DNA of 64,000 nt from an uncultured Bacteroidales bacterium. GTDB taxonomy: Bacteria; Bacteroidota; Bacteroidia; Bacteroidales; WCHB1-69. The stretch covers positions 186,001 to 250,000 of the forward strand of contig OMYJ01000001.1 in assembly GCA_900315245.1 (NCBI GenBank), in the 5' to 3' direction. A program made the position numbers and the translations under genes. Below, in pieces: positions 55,784 through 63,642 of this stretch (its first letter is position 1; every line of letters starts with the position of its first letter). The notes under the pieces are model-generated. The model ran no database searches, was not told where the DNA came from, and was given only the letters and a program-made list of their open reading frames with translations.

Positions 55784-55791
55784 TATTTTTG
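55784..55791 (+). promoter_or_regulatory. -7 element for the IS200-like transposase
   Basis: TATTTTTG, 34 bases before the ATG. A host-type promoter suggests the transposase gene is expressed like a resident gene. Confidence 0.6.
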
Positions 55792-55825
55792 CCGCCAAAA
55801 AAATTATTAAAAAAACAATGAAATT

Positions 55826-56284
55826 ATGAGCAACACTTACACCCAAATTCACATTCAAACCGTTTTTGCTGTACGAAACAGAGACGCATTAATTTCACCA
55901 GAATGGAGTGAACGATTGTATAGCTACATGGCGTCCATTGTCAATGACCAAGGGCACAAAACATTGGCGATTGGCGGCGTTTCAAATCACGTGCATTTAT
56001 TGTTTGGTTTTCGACCAACACAATCTTTATCATCCTTGATGTTAAGATTGAAACGCGAAACTTCAGAATGGATAAACAAAGAAAGGCTTACTAGATTCCA
56101 ATTCCAATGGCAGGAGGGTTATGGGGCTTTTTCATATTCAAAGAGTCATGTGCCAAGAGTTGTGCAATACATTTTGAATCAAGAAAAACACCATGCCAAG
56201 AAGTCGTTCCGTGAGGAATATTTGGATATGTTGAGAAAAAACGAGATAGAATTTGACGAACGATACATATTTGAAGATGTTTGA
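55826..56284 (+). mobile_element. IS200/IS605-type Y1 transposase (REP-associated-like)
   Basis: 152 residues. The HUH motif is H55-x-H57 in GVSNHVHLLFG, and the nucleophile tyrosine is Y115 in YILNQEKHH. It is a complete single-strand transposase of the IS200/RAYT superfamily. It is flanked on both sides by GC-rich palindromic modules in the same orientation (copies B and C), with no partner tnpB. That arrangement is closer to REP-associated tyrosine transposases than to a plain IS200, which has short terminal hairpins only. Whether it acts on the modules is inference. Confidence 0.88.
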
Positions 56285-56310
56285 TTGATGTGTTTTTTAT
56301 TCGGTTTTTG

Positions 56311-56593
56311 CCCGCAGGCCTAACGGCCTGCGAAATCACTGCCGCACCCGCTTGTGCTACCGAGCCCGGCAGACCTAACGGCCTGCCAACATCCGCGACC
56401 GATAACAGATTCAGACAACCACCCTTTCCGCGTTTATGCACCACACCCGGCAAAACGCTAAGCCCACCAACACCCGCACCCCAACTATGCGACACCGTTC
56501 CGGCCGCGAAACAGCCCGTCAGGGCTGAAGGGCTCGGTAGGAATGCGGACGACGATTCGGAGGTTGCGCACGCCGTAGGTGTGCGGGGAAAAA
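56311..56593 (+). repeat. GC-rich palindromic module, copy C
   Basis: Contains GCAGGCCTAACGGCCTGC (56314-56331, perfect stem), GGCAGACCTAACGGCCTGCC, AGCCCgtcaGGGCT and GCGCACGCCGTAGGTGTGCG. High similarity to copy B over both ends. It starts about 25 bases after the transposase stop. No gene is seen in 56285-56669. Confidence 0.87.
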
Positions 56594-56629
56594 TGATGCC
56601 GGCATAAATAAAAAAATGAATAAATTATG

Positions 56630-56637
56630 TACTTTTG
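56630..56637 (+). promoter_or_regulatory. -7 element for rsmE
   Basis: TACTTTTG, 33 bases before the ATG at 56670. Confidence 0.65.
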
Positions 56638-56669
56638 CACTATGAACTATTTTGGATAAAACAATTATC

Positions 56670-57380
56670 ATGCATTACTTCTACTCCCCCGATATATCCC
56701 AACCCTTCGTTACCTTAAGCAACGAAGAATCAGAACATTGCGTTCGGGTGATGCGCCATCGCGAGAGCGATGTGGTGCGCGTCACCGACGGGCGTGGACA
56801 TCTGGCGGAAGCTGTCATCACCGAGGCGCACCCGAAAAAATGTCTGCTGGAGATTCGTCAGCATATTACCGACAACCTCCTTACTCACAACGGATTGCAT
56901 CTCGCCGTTGCGCCCACCAAGAACGCCGACCGCATGGAGTGGTTGTTGGAAAAAGCCATCGAAATCGGCATCTGCTCGCTCACCTTCCTGCAGTGCGACC
57001 ACTCCGAGCGCACGCACCTCAACCTCGAACGTCTGCAACGGTTGGCCATCGCGGCATTGAAACAGTCGCAAACCACGTGGCTGCCGCCGCTCAAGATGAC
57101 AATATTCACGGACTTTATCCACCAAAACGCAGACACACAAGCGGATAAGTTTATCGCATGGTGCGATGAAAACAACCAGCGACAGTTAGTGGACATGCCG
57201 CGACAATTTTCCGAGATGATACTGTTAATCGGTCCCGAAGGAGACTTCAGCGAAGAGGAAATTGCCCTTGCGCGCGAATCCGGCTACACAGAGGTGAAAC
57301 TCGGCGATAGAAGATTGCGCACGGAAACGGCAGGACTATACGGTTGTCTGGCAGCTTCTGTGAATGTATTGCGGAAATAA
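56670..57380 (+). CDS. rsmE: 16S rRNA (uracil-1498-N3)-methyltransferase
   Basis: 236 residues from ATG 56670 (MHYFYSPDIS); a TTG 18 bases upstream is in frame but not favoured. SPOUT-class enzyme that methylates U1498 near the ribosomal decoding site. The N-terminal PUA-like part has EESEHCVRVMRHRESDVVRV; the C-terminal knot carries LLIGPEGDFSEEEIALA and LGDRRLRTETAGLYG, the SAM-binding signature. It follows repeat module C. Confidence 0.94.
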   Translation: MHYFYSPDISQPFVTLSNEESEHCVRVMRHRESDVVRVTDGRGHLAEAVITEAHPKKCLLEIRQHITDNLLTHNGLHLAVAPTKNADRMEWLLEKAIEIGICSLTFLQCDHSERTHLNLERLQRLAIAALKQSQTTWLPPLKMTIFTDFIHQNADTQADKFIAWCDENNQRQLVDMPRQFSEMILLIGPEGDFSEEEIALARESGYTEVKLGDRRLRTETAGLYGCLAASVNVLRK

Positions 57381-57438
57381 TGCGGAAATGCGGAAAAGTG
57401 CGGAAATCTTTAGAAAATTTCCGCACTTTTCCGCATTT
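57371..57438. repeat. GCGGAAA repeat with a perfect 22-bp inverted repeat
   Basis: Copies of TGCGGAAA begin in the rsmE stop region. Arms 57386-57407 and 57417-57438 are perfect complements with a nine-base loop. It probably ends transcripts from both convergent genes. Confidence 0.85.
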
Positions 57439-57460
57439 CTCGCAACATTTTCCGCAATAA

Positions 57461-58621
57461 TTATTGGAAGAATTGCCGTACTCGGTTGAAGACGCTCTTG
57501 TCGTTTTTTCCGGGTTTCGGCACGAAATTCTCGTGTGTGCTTAGCTGTTCCAGCATCGCTTTTTCTTCCCGAGTGAGGGATTTCGGAGTCCACACGTTAA
57601 CATTGACGATGAGGTCACCGACGATTCGCGAATTGACCTGTGGTAATCCTTTCCCCTGCAGACGCAGGATTTGTCCGCTTTGGGTTCCTGGGGCAATCTT
57701 GATTTTCGCTTTGCCGGTAAGCGTAGGAATCTCCACCGAAGCACCGAGTGCAGCTTGCGGGACACTAATATAATAGTTAAGGTACAGATTGTTACCGTCA
57801 CGTTCGAAGACATCGTGGTCGGCCACCTCGAAAACGACGAGCAGGTCGCCATTGACACCGCCGCGCTGCGCGGCATGTCCCTTCTGCGGAACCGTCATCT
57901 GCATCCCGTTATCCACACCGGCAGGAATATTGATGGTGATGATTTCCTCGCCTGACACCGTGCCGTTGCCATGACAATGCGGGCATGGATCTTTGATAAC
58001 CTCGCCCGTGCCGCCGCACTTCGGACATACAGATGCCTGCTGGATGATACCGAACATACTGCGTTGCTGGCGCACCACCTGGCCGCTGCCGTGACAGTCG
58101 GGACAAGTTGTGACGCTGTTCGGATCTTTCGCGCCCGTACCGTTACAGTGCGGACACACTACCTGTTTGTTGATTTTGACCTTCTTCTCGATGGGTGCGG
58201 CCACCTCCTCCAAATTCAGCTTCACCTTGATGCGGATGTCACCGCCTTTGCGCACGCGACGTTGCTGACCGCCACCGCCGAAGCCGCCAAAACCACTGAA
58301 GCCGCTAAATCCACCACCGAATCCCCCGCCGAAAATATCGGCAAAATGGCTGAAAATGTCGTTAAAGTTCATGCCGGAGAAGTCGCTGGCCTGATTACCC
58401 ATACCGGCGTGACCGAATTGGTCGTAACGCGCCTTCTTGTCGGGATTGCTCAGCACATCATACGCCTCAGCCGCCTCCTTGAACTTCTCCTCGGCTTCTT
58501 TATCGCCGGGATTGCGGTCAGGGTGGTACTGCATCGCCTTCTTGCGGTAGGCTTTTTTTATCTCATCTGCTGAAGCTTCTTTTGAAACGCCCAGCACCTC
58601 ATAGTAATCTCTCTTTTCCAT
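57461..58621 (-). CDS. dnaJ: Chaperone DnaJ
   Basis: 386 residues. J domain with HPD at 33-35 (YHPDRNPGD); Gly/Phe-rich segment ([20 protein letters not shown], about 95-115); four zinc motifs [32 protein letters not shown]; and a C-terminal substrate domain. Works with DnaK and GrpE in protein folding. It is 15 bases after grpE. dnaK is not in the window. Confidence 0.97.
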   Translation of the reverse strand: MEKRDYYEVLGVSKEASADEIKKAYRKKAMQYHPDRNPGDKEAEEKFKEAAEAYDVLSNPDKKARYDQFGHAGMGNQASDFSGMNFNDIFSHFADIFGGGFGGGFSGFSGFGGFGGGGQQRRVRKGGDIRIKVKLNLEEVAAPIEKKVKINKQVVCPHCNGTGAKDPNSVTTCPDCHGSGQVVRQQRSMFGIIQQASVCPKCGGTGEVIKDPCPHCHGNGTVSGEEIITINIPAGVDNGMQMTVPQKGHAAQRGGVNGDLLVVFEVADHDVFERDGNNLYLNYYISVPQAALGASVEIPTLTGKAKIKIAPGTQSGQILRLQGKGLPQVNSRIVGDLIVNVNVWTPKSLTREEKAMLEQLSTHENFVPKPGKNDKSVFNRVRQFFQ

Positions 58622-58636
58622 TCAGAATCTCCTTTC

Positions 58637-59266
58637 TTACTGACCCACAACCACTTTCGCGTAGCGGATAACTTTATCTTTCAGCTTGTAGCCCTTTTCC
58701 GTCACATCGATAACCTTGCCTTTATCCTCTTCTTTTTGCGCCGGGAAATGGGTGACTGCTTCGTGGAAATCCGTATTGAACTCTTCACCTTTGGCTTGGA
58801 TCTCTTCCACATCAAAACGCTTCATCATTTGAAGCAACTTGTTGTAAATCAAATTAAAACCTTCTTTGATTGAGTCAATGTTGTCTGCTTTTTCATTGGC
58901 GGCAATGGCTCTCTCAAAATCATCGACGACGGGTAGCAGGCTCACCAGCACCTTTTCAGAAGCCGTGGCAATCAAATCCAACTTTTCCTTGCTGACACGC
59001 TTCTTATAGTTGTCGAATTCGGAGAAAAGACGCAGGAAACGGTCGTTGAGTTCAGCTTTCTCGGTTTTCAGTTGCTCAATTTCCTTCTCCAAATCCTGAA
59101 TTTTCTGTTTTTCTTTGTCTTTCTTTTTGGTGAAAAAACTTTTTTTATTTTTGTCAGTATCTGCCTCTTTATCCGTCAAATTGTCAGTGTTTTCCTGAAC
59201 TTCTTCTTTTATTTCAGGTTCCTGAACATTCTGTTCTTGATCCTTATTCTCTTGATTTTCTTCCAT
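58637..59266 (-). CDS. grpE: Nucleotide exchange factor GrpE
   Basis: 209 residues from ATG 59266 (MEENQENKDQ). A highly charged N-terminal region (to about 60) and a long coiled coil (KKKDKEKQKIQDLEKEIEQL) are followed by the GrpE head: FLRLFSEFDNYKKRVSKEKL, LLPVVDDFERAI and the conserved end GYKLKDKVIRYAKVVV. It releases ADP from DnaK. The in-frame upstream ATG at 59284 is not favoured. grpE and dnaJ form one transcript. Confidence 0.95.
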   Translation of the reverse strand: MEENQENKDQEQNVQEPEIKEEVQENTDNLTDKEADTDKNKKSFFTKKKDKEKQKIQDLEKEIEQLKTEKAELNDRFLRLFSEFDNYKKRVSKEKLDLIATASEKVLVSLLPVVDDFERAIAANEKADNIDSIKEGFNLIYNKLLQMMKRFDVEEIQAKGEEFNTDFHEAVTHFPAQKEEDKGKVIDVTEKGYKLKDKVIRYAKVVVGQ

Positions 59267-59371
59267 AATATGTTTAATTTTCAATTACTTACAAGCACAA
59301 ATAAACTGCGGTGCCGAACGTTTCATTCGAACCGCTTGAATCGTATAGCAAAAAATTTGCCAAAATTTCAA

Positions 59372-60676
59372 TTATTTGAAGAAATGGCGTTCACTGCTGT
59401 GACAACCCGCTTCCATGAAAGAGATATATTCTAAAAAAATGTCGTCCTTGTTGGAGGGGAATGGGTGTCCCAACAGTTCGGCAATTTTTACAATCTGTTG
59501 TAAATTATTGTATTCCAAAATATTATCAGATTCTGTGATAAAATTGTGCGGAACCTTCGCTGTGTCCGTATAAGTGCCGGAAATCTCTTCAGGCAGATTT
59601 GCGGGCAGAATCACATCGTACATATTCGCATTTGCGGGCAAATAAGCGGTCTGCAACATGGCAAAATCCGAATTATCAATCTGATTGACAACATCTTGCG
59701 AAACATTCGCATTGAGAGCGTTCCATATCAGCACATTCCGGAAACCAGAGCCATCGATGGTGGCAACCACATCCACGGGTTCCGTGCAGACGTTGGTTTG
59801 CCACAAGGAAACCATCTTTTCCTGCCGCTGTGCCGTCATTCTGTGTCCGCCAGGGGCAATATGCGGGAACATTCCCATGTCAAAAAGACCCTGGCTGTTC
59901 AGCTCGCTTTTAATCGTCAAGAAACCTGATGCCGGCTTCGACTGCACATCCAGCAACATGCACATATTCTCCAGTTCGTGGTAGGCTGGCTCCGTCAGCC
60001 ACTGCTCCCAGACGATAAACGCAGGAGCCTGAATCGTGATTAAATCCTCAACAAACAATTGTATATCAGCATCTTGGAGGTTATTCTTATGCAACAACCC
60101 CTCATAATCATCCGCCATCAGCGACTGCTTATAGTCACCATAATTTTTCCCCAACACATCTACATAAATGCCTTTCTCCAGATGATGCTGAATCAGATAG
60201 AAGTTGACACTTCGGAAAAAGGCGTAATAATCCGTAACATTCAGGGTATCAGGTTTATTAAACCAATAACGAGGGGTGTCGGGACAATGTTTCAGAATCT
60301 CAAAAACGGCTTTTAACGTTTCTGGGATTTGTGGAGAAGCACCATGGCACGTCCCTACATCGGGTAAAACGCAATAGAATTTATCGGAGGAGAACATCTC
60401 GGCGAAGGGCAGAATGTCGTTCTTGTCGGCGAAGAAATCCGTGCCACGCCGGTAGTAGTCGAACGATCCCAACGCATTGGTGTTCAATGCCGTACGAGCC
60501 AGACGTTGGAGCAAGTAAAGTGTTTCATTGGAGTAACTGCCGGAACCCATCACCAACGTGCTGTTGGTTTCCGGATTTTGGAGTTTTTGGCCAACATATT
60601 GGAATGCCTCCTCGAACGAGACTTCCTCTAATTGACCGTTTTTTTTGATGTATGGGGTTGTGATTCGTTGATTCAT
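59372..60676 (-). CDS. Molybdopterin-oxidoreductase-like protein lacking the Fe-S domain
   Basis: 434 residues. It opens MNQRITTPYIKKNGQLEEVSFEEAFQYVGQKLQ, the sequence that usually follows the N-terminal 4Fe-4S motif in molybdopterin oxidoreductases such as formate dehydrogenase or the NuoG-like subunits. No such cysteine motif is encoded upstream: the frame reaches a TGA within about 40 bases. The remainder covers central cofactor-binding segments (LVMGSGSYSNETLYLLQRL, VLPDVGTCHGASPQI, VLIWNALNANVS, YLPANANMYDVILPANLPEE). It is probably a truncated or specialised homologue with lost electron-transfer cluster. No other molybdenum genes are in the window. Confidence 0.7.
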   Translation of the reverse strand: MNQRITTPYIKKNGQLEEVSFEEAFQYVGQKLQNPETNSTLVMGSGSYSNETLYLLQRLARTALNTNALGSFDYYRRGTDFFADKNDILPFAEMFSSDKFYCVLPDVGTCHGASPQIPETLKAVFEILKHCPDTPRYWFNKPDTLNVTDYYAFFRSVNFYLIQHHLEKGIYVDVLGKNYGDYKQSLMADDYEGLLHKNNLQDADIQLFVEDLITIQAPAFIVWEQWLTEPAYHELENMCMLLDVQSKPASGFLTIKSELNSQGLFDMGMFPHIAPGGHRMTAQRQEKMVSLWQTNVCTEPVDVVATIDGSGFRNVLIWNALNANVSQDVVNQIDNSDFAMLQTAYLPANANMYDVILPANLPEEISGTYTDTAKVPHNFITESDNILEYNNLQQIVKIAELLGHPFPSNKDDIFLEYISFMEAGCHSSERHFFK

Positions 60677-60699
60677 CGTTTTTCGTTTATCCCTATTTC

Positions 60700-60826
60700 T
60701 CCCTAGGGCTCACTTCGTTCGCCTTTATTCCCAGGGTTCACTGCGTTCACCTTTGCTCTCCTTCGTTCCCAGGGTTCACTGCGTTCACCCTGGGTAAATA
60801 AGGGGTAGGGCTTTCAGCCCTTTTTG
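60700..60826. repeat. CCCAGGGTTCACTGCGTTCACC palindromic repeats
   Basis: Three copies of CAGGGTTCACTGCGTTCAC-type words (the last at 60768-60794 is a complete palindrome) and a terminator-like hairpin AGGGCTttcAGCCCTTTTT at 60807-60825. This fills the space before the molybdopterin-like gene. Confidence 0.75.
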
Positions 60827-60926
60827 GACTTGGGGTTTTTCGCTTGATTTGTTTATATTCGTTTTTACGTTCTTCGTTTGTCTCTTGTCTGTTTTTATAT
60901 ATGGTGCTTCGTATGTTTCTACGTCT

Positions 60927-61102
60927 TTCATCTTATCATAGCATCATCGTATCATCGCATCATCGCATCATCGCTTCATCGCATCATCGCATCATCGCAT
61001 CATCGCTTCATCGTTTCATCGCTTCATCGTATCATCGCGTCATCGCTTCATCGCATCATCTTATCATCTTATCATCGCATCATCGCATCATCGCGTCATC
61101 GC
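60927..61102. repeat. ATCATCGC octamer tandem repeat, 22 units
   Basis: Twenty-two consecutive 8-bp units (ATCATCGC with TTCATCGC, GTCATCGC and ATCATCTT variants) run from 60927 into the 3' end of the GldA-like gene. The last ~15 bases of that gene, including the TGA stop, lie within the repeat. Not a CRISPR array: no spacers. Confidence 0.92.
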
Positions 61103-61846
61103 ATCATTCATCGTCAACCGGTGGAAGAGTTGCTCCATGCCCAGTGCGTCGAGATCTTCGGCGGTTTTCAGTCCGACCTTTTCGGCGAGGAGATGGAGGT
61201 CTTTGGTCAGGGTGTCGGCCACGAGTTCGCCCTTGTTGATGATGACGACATGGTCGCACATCGCCTGCACCTCCTGCATGATGTGAGTGGAGAGCAGTAC
61301 GGTGCGGTTTTTACCATATGAACGTATAAGTTCCCGAATTTCAATCAGTTGGTTCGGATCCAGACCGGTGGTCGGCTCGTCCAGAATGAGGACTTCGGGG
61401 TTGTGGATAAGGGCTTGCGCGATGCCAACACGCTGTTTGTAACCGCGCGACAATGCCCCGATTTTCTTGTGTTGTTCTGGGGTAAGCCCTGTGCGTTCAA
61501 TGACCTCATCAACACTCTTCTTCTTGTCCTTCAGATGGAAGACACCAGCCACAAACTCCAGAAACTCACGCACATACATGTCATAGTAGAGCGGATTCGC
61601 CTCCGAAAGATAGCCGACGATCTGCCGCAGTTTCAGAGAATCCTTCCAGATGTCAAGCCCACAAACGGAGACATCGCCTTCGGTGGGTGGAATCAATCCA
61701 GTGATGATCTTCATCATAGTGGTTTTGCCAGCACCGTTAGGTCCTAAAAAACCGACAATCTCGCCTTTTTTGGCTTCAAAACTGACCTTGTTGAGGGCAT
61801 ATTGCTCCCCGAAAACCTTAGAAACGTTGTTTACAATTATTGACAT
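61088..61846 (-). CDS. GldA-like ABC transporter ATPase, short C-terminus
   Basis: 252 residues. Walker A GPNGAGKTT, signature LSRGYKQRVGIAQAL, Walker B VLILDEPTTGLDPNQ. The sequence VGYLSEANPLYYDMYVREFLEFVAGVF is characteristic of GldA, the ATPase of the Bacteroidota gliding/T9SS-associated transporter. GldA proteins are usually near 300 residues; here the C-terminal region after KGELVADTL is shorter by about 50. The last six residues (NDAMTR) are encoded by the octamer repeat. No GldF or GldG is nearby. A -7 element is at 61876-61869. Confidence 0.8.
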   Translation of the reverse strand: MSIIVNNVSKVFGEQYALNKVSFEAKKGEIVGFLGPNGAGKTTMMKIITGLIPPTEGDVSVCGLDIWKDSLKLRQIVGYLSEANPLYYDMYVREFLEFVAGVFHLKDKKKSVDEVIERTGLTPEQHKKIGALSRGYKQRVGIAQALIHNPEVLILDEPTTGLDPNQLIEIRELIRSYGKNRTVLLSTHIMQEVQAMCDHVVIINKGELVADTLTKDLHLLAEKVGLKTAEDLDALGMEQLFHRLTMNDAMTR

Positions 61847-61868
61847 GTTCTTTTTTCAAATCAAGGCG

Positions 61869-61876
61869 CAAAGGTA
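61869..61876 (-). promoter_or_regulatory. -7 element for the GldA-like gene
   Basis: CAAAGGTA on plus reads TACCTTTG on minus, 23 bases before the start. Confidence 0.65.
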
Positions 61877-61926
61877 CACATTTTTCAAAAACGCACAAAT
61901 ACGAATGTAAACGGTGCATCACAAAT

Positions 61927-61954
61927 GTAGAGACGTGCCATGGCGCGTCTCTAC
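61927..61954. repeat. GTAGAGACG palindrome overlapping a stop codon
   Basis: Arms GTAGAGACG[T] and [G]CGTCTCTAC around GCCATGGC (28 bp in all, nearly perfect). The CTA at 61951-61953 is the TAG stop codon of the next gene on the minus strand. Confidence 0.85.
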
Positions 61955-63084
61955 AGCGTTTTCAGCCATTTGTTCGCCTTGCCGCCTTTGGCACGAATGA
62001 TTCGCAAGGAAGTATGGGTCTGACCTTCAATATCGTTGCGACGAATTTGAAAACAATACTTTCCAACAGGAGCTTTGGACAACATGCCGCAAATTTCTTT
62101 AAAATTCTTGGGCTTTTGTTCGGAATCTTTGATTTTAATCTCCGTTTTTGTCTTTTGCACCCAAATATCAGTTGGAGTGGATGAAATATGATACTTCACT
62201 TCCTCGCGGGCCGGCATGGAAAAACCATAGCGATAGGGTTGTCGCATGTGCAAATCATATCGCAGCTCCTTGAGAATCGCATTATTGAAGTCACCGTCCA
62301 CACCTCCCGCAATAGACTGCTCCAAAACCCCATTCGTGTCCAACGTGAAAACAAAGGTGATATCCGATTCAATGGGGTCAATGCTTTGGTGCGCCTTCCG
62401 ATTCAGCAACTGATAAAGGAAATTGTCCATCAACTTGAATTCATCAGGGAAGGTTTCACGATAGCTGAGGATTGTGTTGCGGTCTTTATCCAGAAAATGG
62501 GCAACGGAATCCATTTTCCTCGCAAAATCCTCTGAAATCTCGTGTTTTTTCCACTTCTCATCAAAATCACCCACTTGTTTCACCCATTGGAAGTAGAGAT
62601 CTCGCGCCTGCGCATAACTGCCTTCTTGATTCAGCCGTTCAATCTTACAAAGATTGTTGTACAATTCAGAGGTCTCCCCTACCACCTGGATGCGCGACCT
62701 AAGCTGGTCATTATTGGGAATGTTCAGACCCTCATAAGCCGCATAATCAAGTGCATCGGTATAGTATTTATATGCGCTTTCAAAATCCTGACCCTGTTCC
62801 AACTGTTGTGCCTGCCCCATCAGATGACCATACCTGGCATAGCAGTCCATAAGGACGATTTTCTGTTTGATTTGGTTTTGGATATTTTTGTGCTGACGGG
62901 TGGCACGGGCATTTTCGTACGCTTCAACATAATAGGATCTGGCAACATCGTACAGACCATTATTCACCAAGACTTCCGCATCCTCATATTTCTGACGATA
63001 AAGACCACCTTTCTTCTGGGCCGAAAGAGACAAACATAACCCAATGATTACCAGTAAAATATAATATCTCAAAATTTTTTGCAT
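61951..63084 (-). CDS. Secreted TPR-like protein, function unknown
   Basis: 377 residues from ATG 63084 (MQKILRYYILL); the frame extends to a TTG 15 bases upstream. Signal peptide ends near CLSLSAQ. The N-terminal half (about 25-200) is helical and TPR-like: KYEDAEVLVNNGLYDVARSY, YVEAYENARATRQHKN, FESAYKYYTDALDYAA. The C-terminal third is a beta-rich segment (DITFVFTLDTNGVLEQSIAGG, LRYDLHMRQPYRYGF) that I do not recognise. Its promoter (TATTTTTG, 63132-63125) is divergent to that of the hydrogenase regulator. The stop codon is supplied by the palindrome at 61927. Confidence 0.78.
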   Translation of the reverse strand: MQKILRYYILLVIIGLCLSLSAQKKGGLYRQKYEDAEVLVNNGLYDVARSYYVEAYENARATRQHKNIQNQIKQKIVLMDCYARYGHLMGQAQQLEQGQDFESAYKYYTDALDYAAYEGLNIPNNDQLRSRIQVVGETSELYNNLCKIERLNQEGSYAQARDLYFQWVKQVGDFDEKWKKHEISEDFARKMDSVAHFLDKDRNTILSYRETFPDEFKLMDNFLYQLLNRKAHQSIDPIESDITFVFTLDTNGVLEQSIAGGVDGDFNNAILKELRYDLHMRQPYRYGFSMPAREEVKYHISSTPTDIWVQKTKTEIKIKDSEQKPKNFKEICGMLSKAPVGKYCFQIRRNDIEGQTHTSLRIIRAKGGKANKWLKTL

Positions 63085-63124
63085 CCAATTATTATCCAAA
63101 AAGGGCTATTTTTTTTTGAAGGCG

Positions 63125-63132
63125 CAAAAATA
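63125..63132 (-). promoter_or_regulatory. -7 element for the secreted TPR-like gene
   Basis: CAAAAATA on plus, TATTTTTG on minus, 41 bases before the ATG at 63084. Divergent to the element at 63146. Confidence 0.65.
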
Positions 63133-63145
63133 ATCAAAAAAATGA

Positions 63146-63153
63146 TACTTTTG
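63146..63153 (+). promoter_or_regulatory. -7 element for the hydrogenase regulator and hydG
   Basis: TACTTTTG on plus, about 70 bases before the ATG at 63224. Confidence 0.65.
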
Positions 63154-63223
63154 CACGCTCATTCGGGTACGCAATTCCCGCGTGACATCTTAAGTGTAAT
63201 AACCTGATCCTAAAGAAGTTCTG

Positions 63224-63469
63224 ATGGAAAAGCGAATAGGCACCATTACGGTATTATTGTCAGACAGAGCAGCGGCTGCGCAGGTGAACGAGGTCATCTC
63301 CGCGCATTCGGGCATCGTGTTGGCGCGGCAAGGACTGCCCTTCCACGACCGCCCCGTGGCCGTCATCTCCCTCATCGTCGAAGGCGAAGTCGATGAAATC
63401 AATTCGCTTTCCGGACAGCTGGGAAAGATTCCGGATGTCACCTCAAAAGCAGTTGTGACGAAAACATAA
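63224..63469 (+). CDS. TM1266-family [FeFe]-hydrogenase system regulator
   Basis: 81 residues, one ACT-like beta-alpha-beta domain: KRIGTITVLLSDRAAAAQVN, HSGIVLARQGLPFHDRPVAVISLIVEG, EINSLSGQLGKIPDVTSKAVVTKT. This small family sits directly before hydG in Thermotoga maritima (TM1266-TM1267) and in many Clostridia and Bacteroidota, and is thought to regulate hydrogenase maturation. The same gene order is found here. It likely binds a small ligand. Confidence 0.9.
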   Translation: MEKRIGTITVLLSDRAAAAQVNEVISAHSGIVLARQGLPFHDRPVAVISLIVEGEVDEINSLSGQLGKIPDVTSKAVVTKT

Positions 63470-63477
63470 CCCCCCTG

Positions 63478-63493
63478 CCCCCCTAAAGGGGGG
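63478..63493. terminator. CCCCCC-GGGGGG hairpin after the regulator
   Basis: Six-base GC stem with a TAAA loop, followed by TGTTACT. It is terminator-like but lacks a long T-run; hydG follows 150 bases later, so read-through is probable. Confidence 0.5.
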
Positions 63494-63510
63494 TGTTACT
63501 CCCCATAAAC

Positions 63511-63642
63511 AACTAACTACTAAACCGCTTAACCCTAAACCACTAAACCACTAAACCCTAAACCACTAAACCACTAAACCACTAAACTCTAAACTCTAAC
63601 CATTCAATAACCAATAACCGATAACCAATAACCCTTACAAAT
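63511..63642. repeat. CTAAACCA and CCAATAACC word repeats
   Basis: About ten units of ACTAAACC/CCTAAACC (telomere-like vocabulary) then four of CAATAACC fill the regulator-hydG gap. The last words match the GGTTATTGG family in complement. Confidence 0.8.

Noticed and set aside
60927..61102. Possible CRISPR array
   Set aside because: The 8-bp units are contiguous with no spacers, and no cas genes are in the window.
60844..61321. Two overlapping plus-strand reading frames full of SSHHRIIA repeats
   Set aside because: They are translations of the ATCATCGC octamer in different frames and of the antisense of the GldA-like gene; no start site, family or promoter supports them.
63511..63600. Possible linear replicon end (telomere-like repeat)
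   Set aside because: The array is internal, only about 90 bases long, and is followed directly by hydG; similar word repeats occur in many gaps.
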